Shown: piece by piece, positions 60,962 through 64,000 of the stretch | Numbering within the stretch: position 1 is the first letter of the stretch | How the letters are laid out: every line of letters starts with the position of its first letter | Assembly (NCBI GenBank): GCA_003243255.1 | Contig: QFQM01000005.1 | Location: 1 to 64,000, forward strand | From: Flavobacterium psychrophilum | GTDB taxonomy: Bacteria > Bacteroidota > Bacteroidia > Flavobacteriales > Flavobacteriaceae | Length of the DNA: 64,000 nt | Direction: 5' to 3' | The notes under the pieces: model-generated | Told to the model about the DNA's origin: nothing | What the model saw: only the letters and a program-made list of their open reading frames with translations | Databases searched by the model: none | Program-made: the position numbers and the translations under genes

Positions 60962-62953
60962 TTAAAAAACCTCCTTAGACAGGTTAAAGAAAAAGTCCTT
61001 TACTCCGGTGGTATCATTCTCAAACGGATTAGTTTCCTTAATTTTTATGCGGGAGCGTGCACGTCCGGTAACATCCACCTGGCCGGTTTGGGCAATGGTG
61101 TCTTCGGCAGTTACAAGGCCGCGTCGCAACATCAGTTTTTTAATGTAGTCGTTATGTTTCACGGCAAAAGGCTTCAGTTTGCCTTCTTCGTTAAACTGCC
61201 ACATAAAGCCTTTTGGCCTAGGGATAATGCTTGCCAGATAGATACACTCGTCAAGCGTAAGCTGGCCTGGGCTTTTTTGGAAATAGTAGGATGATGCTTC
61301 GCCTATACCATATACATCAGGACCCCATTCGATGATGTTGAAATATACCTCAAGCATACGCTCCTTACTGGCAATGCGGTTGTTCTCGAGTATATAAACC
61401 AAAAGGATCTCTTCCAGCTTTCGCGAAAGCGTTTTCTCACGGGTAAGGAATACATTCTTAACCAGCTGCATGCTGATGGTACTTGCACCACGGGAGAATT
61501 TCCTTGTTTTTATATTCTTGATGATGGATTGTTTGAATGCCTCATTTATAAAGCCCCTGTGACTAAAGAATGAAGGGTCTTCGCAGGTAAGTACCGCTTT
61601 GCGAAGGAAAGGCGATATCTGCTCCATTGGGGTGTAGTAAGGATTGTCTACCGTAAGCGGAATGGCACGTTGCACCCTTCCGTTATCAATTGCCCTGTAG
61701 GTAAATGCGGTATTAAGTTTCGCCAGGTCGGCAGCACCATATTTAATGATCTTAAACCCGTCTTTTTTCAGGCTGCTGTCAAATACCAGTTCTCTGGGTT
61801 TGTTCTTATTGTACAAAAAGTCGAGGTTGTAGCTAAAGCTGCCTTCGGCTTCCATGCCTTCAAAATTGGTAAATAACCCTTTAGGTAACGATACGATAAA
61901 GTCCTGCGCTGCCATTTTAGGGATACGTGCCTTCATTTCATAGATAGTATCTTCCTCTACGCTGTATTTCAGGAACGGGTGTACCTTTATTTTGTTCAGC
62001 TGCATGGTTGAGGTACTGTCAAGTGCTACGAAATCGGAGCCAAAAAGAAAACGGTAATCAAAACGGGCATTGTCTATCACCACATCCTGATTGGCAATAC
62101 GCTTATGGTTGATCATGAAATTCTTGATAGAGGCATAACCGTCTATATGCAGTTTGCCAAGACTCATGTCAATATCTTCCACATTCAGGTGAATGGCATC
62201 AAAGCCCGATGTAAGCCCGTAACGTTCGTTAAGGTAAGGGATTTGGATCTGTGTCCCATCGGTATTGAAAAAGTCAAGGTCGGCCTGTTTATTCCTTGGG
62301 TCGGCAAAGCCTTTAACTTTCCAGTTTTGTGCGATGTCTTTTGCCGTAACTCCAATGGTCGATTCCAGTTGTTTGTCGGCCAGTTTCAGTTCTTTCAGGT
62401 GAAGCGTTACCTTCCTGCCCATATCGTCAAGGCGCAGGTTCAGGTTAGTAAGCACCATATCGGTAGGTACTAGGTTAAGGGCTTTGTTAAGCAGGCGGTA
62501 AGCGCGCGATGCATAGTCAGGTCCGTCGCTATCGTCCTCTTCCTCGTCTTTGTCTTTTTTCTTCAGGAAAGCGTCAAAGTTTTTACCATTCTCATTCTTT
62601 ACCAGTTGAATGAAACCATTCTTCATCTCGAGGCTGCCCAGCTGAACATCACCGGTAAGCAGATGCATCAGGTTAATGCTGGTTTTAAGTTCTTTTACAC
62701 TCAATAGGGTATCGGCATTTTTAGGTGCAAGGGTTATATCCTTCATCTCAATGCCCGAAAGTCCGTGAAAAGAAGCTTCTTTTACGGTAAAGGTACTGTT
62801 GTACTCGGTATTCATCTTACCCGATACTTTTATGATTGCCTTTTGCAGGATAGAATTCCTGAAGGCAAAGAAAAGCACACCCGAAATGATGATGAGTACT
62901 ATAACTATCCCAACTGCCCAAAGGGCTATCTTTTTAATTCTGTTTTTTCGCAT
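60962..62953 (-). CDS. GT51 transglycosylase with AsmA-like N-terminal domain
   Basis: 663 residues. An N-terminal membrane helix and about 350 residues of AsmA/DUF748-like beta-helical sequence (LNLRLDDMGRKVTLHLKELKL) precede a glycosyltransferase family 51 domain (about 410-620): LTCEDPSFFSHRGFINEAFKQS with the catalytic Glu, RGASTISMQLVKNVFLTREKT and YFNIIEWGPDVYGIGEAS. The enzyme polymerises lipid II glycan strands. A standalone PBP-like transpeptidase domain is absent. Confidence 0.88.
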   Translation of the reverse strand: MRKNRIKKIALWAVGIVIVLIIISGVLFFAFRNSILQKAIIKVSGKMNTEYNSTFTVKEASFHGLSGIEMKDITLAPKNADTLLSVKELKTSINLMHLLTGDVQLGSLEMKNGFIQLVKNENGKNFDAFLKKKDKDEEEDDSDGPDYASRAYRLLNKALNLVPTDMVLTNLNLRLDDMGRKVTLHLKELKLADKQLESTIGVTAKDIAQNWKVKGFADPRNKQADLDFFNTDGTQIQIPYLNERYGLTSGFDAIHLNVEDIDMSLGKLHIDGYASIKNFMINHKRIANQDVVIDNARFDYRFLFGSDFVALDSTSTMQLNKIKVHPFLKYSVEEDTIYEMKARIPKMAAQDFIVSLPKGLFTNFEGMEAEGSFSYNLDFLYNKNKPRELVFDSSLKKDGFKIIKYGAADLAKLNTAFTYRAIDNGRVQRAIPLTVDNPYYTPMEQISPFLRKAVLTCEDPSFFSHRGFINEAFKQSIIKNIKTRKFSRGASTISMQLVKNVFLTREKTLSRKLEEILLVYILENNRIASKERMLEVYFNIIEWGPDVYGIGEASSYYFQKSPGQLTLDECIYLASIIPRPKGFMWQFNEEGKLKPFAVKHNDYIKKLMLRRGLVTAEDTIAQTGQVDVTGRARSRIKIKETNPFENDTTGVKDFFFNLSKEVF

Positions 62954-62966
62954 TCTTTATAATTGC

Positions 62967-64000
62967 TTAACCGAAGAGGTAGCCTGCCACATCTTCAATT
63001 TTGGCTACCAGCTTTACTTCGATCAGTGTATTTTTTAATGATATCTTATTGTATTTGGAAACAAAAATAGTTGAAAATCCTAACTTCTCGGCTTCCAGTA
63101 TGCGCTGTTCAACCCTGTTTACCGGACGAATTTCACCCGATAATCCAATCTCTCCGGCAAAACAGAAATCCTTATTTACCGGTATGTCCTCGTTAGAGGA
63201 AAGTATTGCGGCTACTACAGCAAGATCTATAGCCGGGTCGTCAACGTTTATACCTCCTGTTATGTTCAGGAAAACGTCTTTGGCCCCCAGCCTGAAACCG
63301 GCTCTTTTCTCGAGTACTGCCAGTATCATGTTCAGCCTTTTGGCATTATAGCCCGTGGTAGAACGTTGCGGTGTTCCGTATACTGCGGTGCTCACCAATG
63401 CCTGAATCTCAACCATTAGCGGGCGCATGCCTTCCATAGTTGTAGCAATTGCCGTGCCGCTCAGGTCTTCTTCTTTGTGAGATATCAGTATCTCCGAAGG
63501 GTTAGATACTTCCCTTAAGCCTGTACCCAGCATTTCGTAGATGCCCAGTTCGGCGGTAGACCCAAAACGGTTTTTTAGTGAGCGTAGTATACGGTACACG
63601 TGGTTTCTGTCGCCTTCAAACTGAAGTACAGTGTCTACCATGTGTTCCAGTATCTTAGGTCCTGCAATACTGCCGTCTTTAGTAATGTGGCCTATAAGTA
63701 TTACGGGTACATTGGTTTCTTTGGCAAACTTAATGAGTTCAGCTGTGGTTTCGCGTATCTGCGATATGCTCCCTGCCGACGATTCTATAAAATCGGTATG
63801 CAGGGTTTGTATAGAGTCAATAATAAGCACTTCGGGGTCAATAGCCTCTATTTGCTTAAAGATGTTCTGGGTTTTGGTTTCGGTAAGTATGTAGCAGTTA
63901 TCGGCATCAGGCGTGATCCTTTCAGCACGCATCTTTATCTGTTTCTGGCTTTCCTCACCCGATACATAAAGCGTTCGGAAAGGAAGTTTTAGAGAAATCT
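62967..64000 (-). CDS. radA: DNA repair protein RadA (N-terminus cut by window edge)
   Basis: About 344 codons of RadA are visible; the start is beyond the right edge. Seen: part of the RecA-type ATPase core (YVSGEESQKQIKMRAER, with VLIDSIQTLH and VILIGHITKDGSIAGPK), the RadA signature KNRFG in LKNRFGSTAELGIYEM, and the LonC-like C-terminal domain (GGINVDDPAIDLAVVAAI, FAGEIGLSGEIRPV). Branch-migration and recombination role. Thirteen bases from the transglycosylase gene. Confidence 0.95.
   Translation of the reverse strand, partial: ISLKLPFRTLYVSGEESQKQIKMRAERITPDADNCYILTETKTQNIFKQIEAIDPEVLIIDSIQTLHTDFIESSAGSISQIRETTAELIKFAKETNVPVILIGHITKDGSIAGPKILEHMVDTVLQFEGDRNHVYRILRSLKNRFGSTAELGIYEMLGTGLREVSNPSEILISHKEEDLSGTAIATTMEGMRPLMVEIQALVSTAVYGTPQRSTTGYNAKRLNMILAVLEKRAGFRLGAKDVFLNITGGINVDDPAIDLAVVAAILSSNEDIPVNKDFCFAGEIGLSGEIRPVNRVEQRILEAEKLGFSTIFVSKYNKISLKNTLIEVKLVAKIEDVAGYLFG

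Noticed and set aside
1..64000. CRISPR array
   Set aside because: No regularly spaced identical repeats of 20-40 bases were found; repeats seen are isolated palindromes.

Overview
The window reads as chromosome from a Flavobacterium-like member of the Bacteroidota. The support is the repeated Bacteroidota -7 promoter element TAnnTTTG, two secreted enzymes with C-terminal type IX secretion sorting domains, a TonB-dependent receptor, SDR-type threonine dehydrogenase, an OlsF-like ornithine-lipid acyltransferase, and short palindromic intergenic repeats of the kind common in this group. Both ends cut genes: mfd at the left and radA at the right.

1-13.5 kb: mfd, a lipoprotein, threonine dehydrogenase, an NTF2-like secreted protein and an Amt transporter. 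These are followed by a four-gene restriction-modification operon on the minus strand (controller protein, HpaII-type cytosine methyltransferase, HpaII-type endonuclease, Vsr repair nuclease), two tandem secreted paralogues with basic His/Gly-rich tails, and a TPR/LuxR-like regulator. 13.9-22.3 kb: a GapN-like dehydrogenase, a DinB protein, and a compact nitric-oxide-stress block (Crp/Fnr regulator, small membrane protein, flavohaemoglobin, second copy of the small membrane protein). Two near-identical dyads in this block sit at the same distance from their promoters. An OsmC protein and a LysR regulator divergent from a probable target follow.

22.5-32.3 kb: an island bounded by tRNA-Arg(CCU) and tRNA-Asn(GUU), both on the minus strand. 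It carries an HTH-HUH replication initiator, a repressor, surface and small proteins, a metal-uptake cassette (DUF6660-like protein, TonB receptor, MerP-like and MerC-like proteins), a small resolvase and a large serine recombinase whose last codons lie in the tRNA-Asn gene. Broken tRNA copies lie at its left edge. I read it as an integrated rolling-circle-type mobile element with metal-handling cargo.

32.4-64 kb: mostly core genes. These are rseP, a four-gene oxidoreductase/hydrolase operon, an unrecognised three-gene cluster, an MFS transporter, an M1 peptidase, serS, a TPR protein, DUF4286-rsmA-mgtE, a dehydrogenase fused to a glyoxalase-fold domain, an OlsF-like acyltransferase, exonuclease III, an OmpA lipoprotein, a sugar dehydrogenase, a MuiA-family protein, a GT51 transglycosylase and radA. 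Several intergenic gaps hold palindromic or MITE-like repeats.

All functional calls come from reading translated sequence and recalled family motifs; no database search was run.
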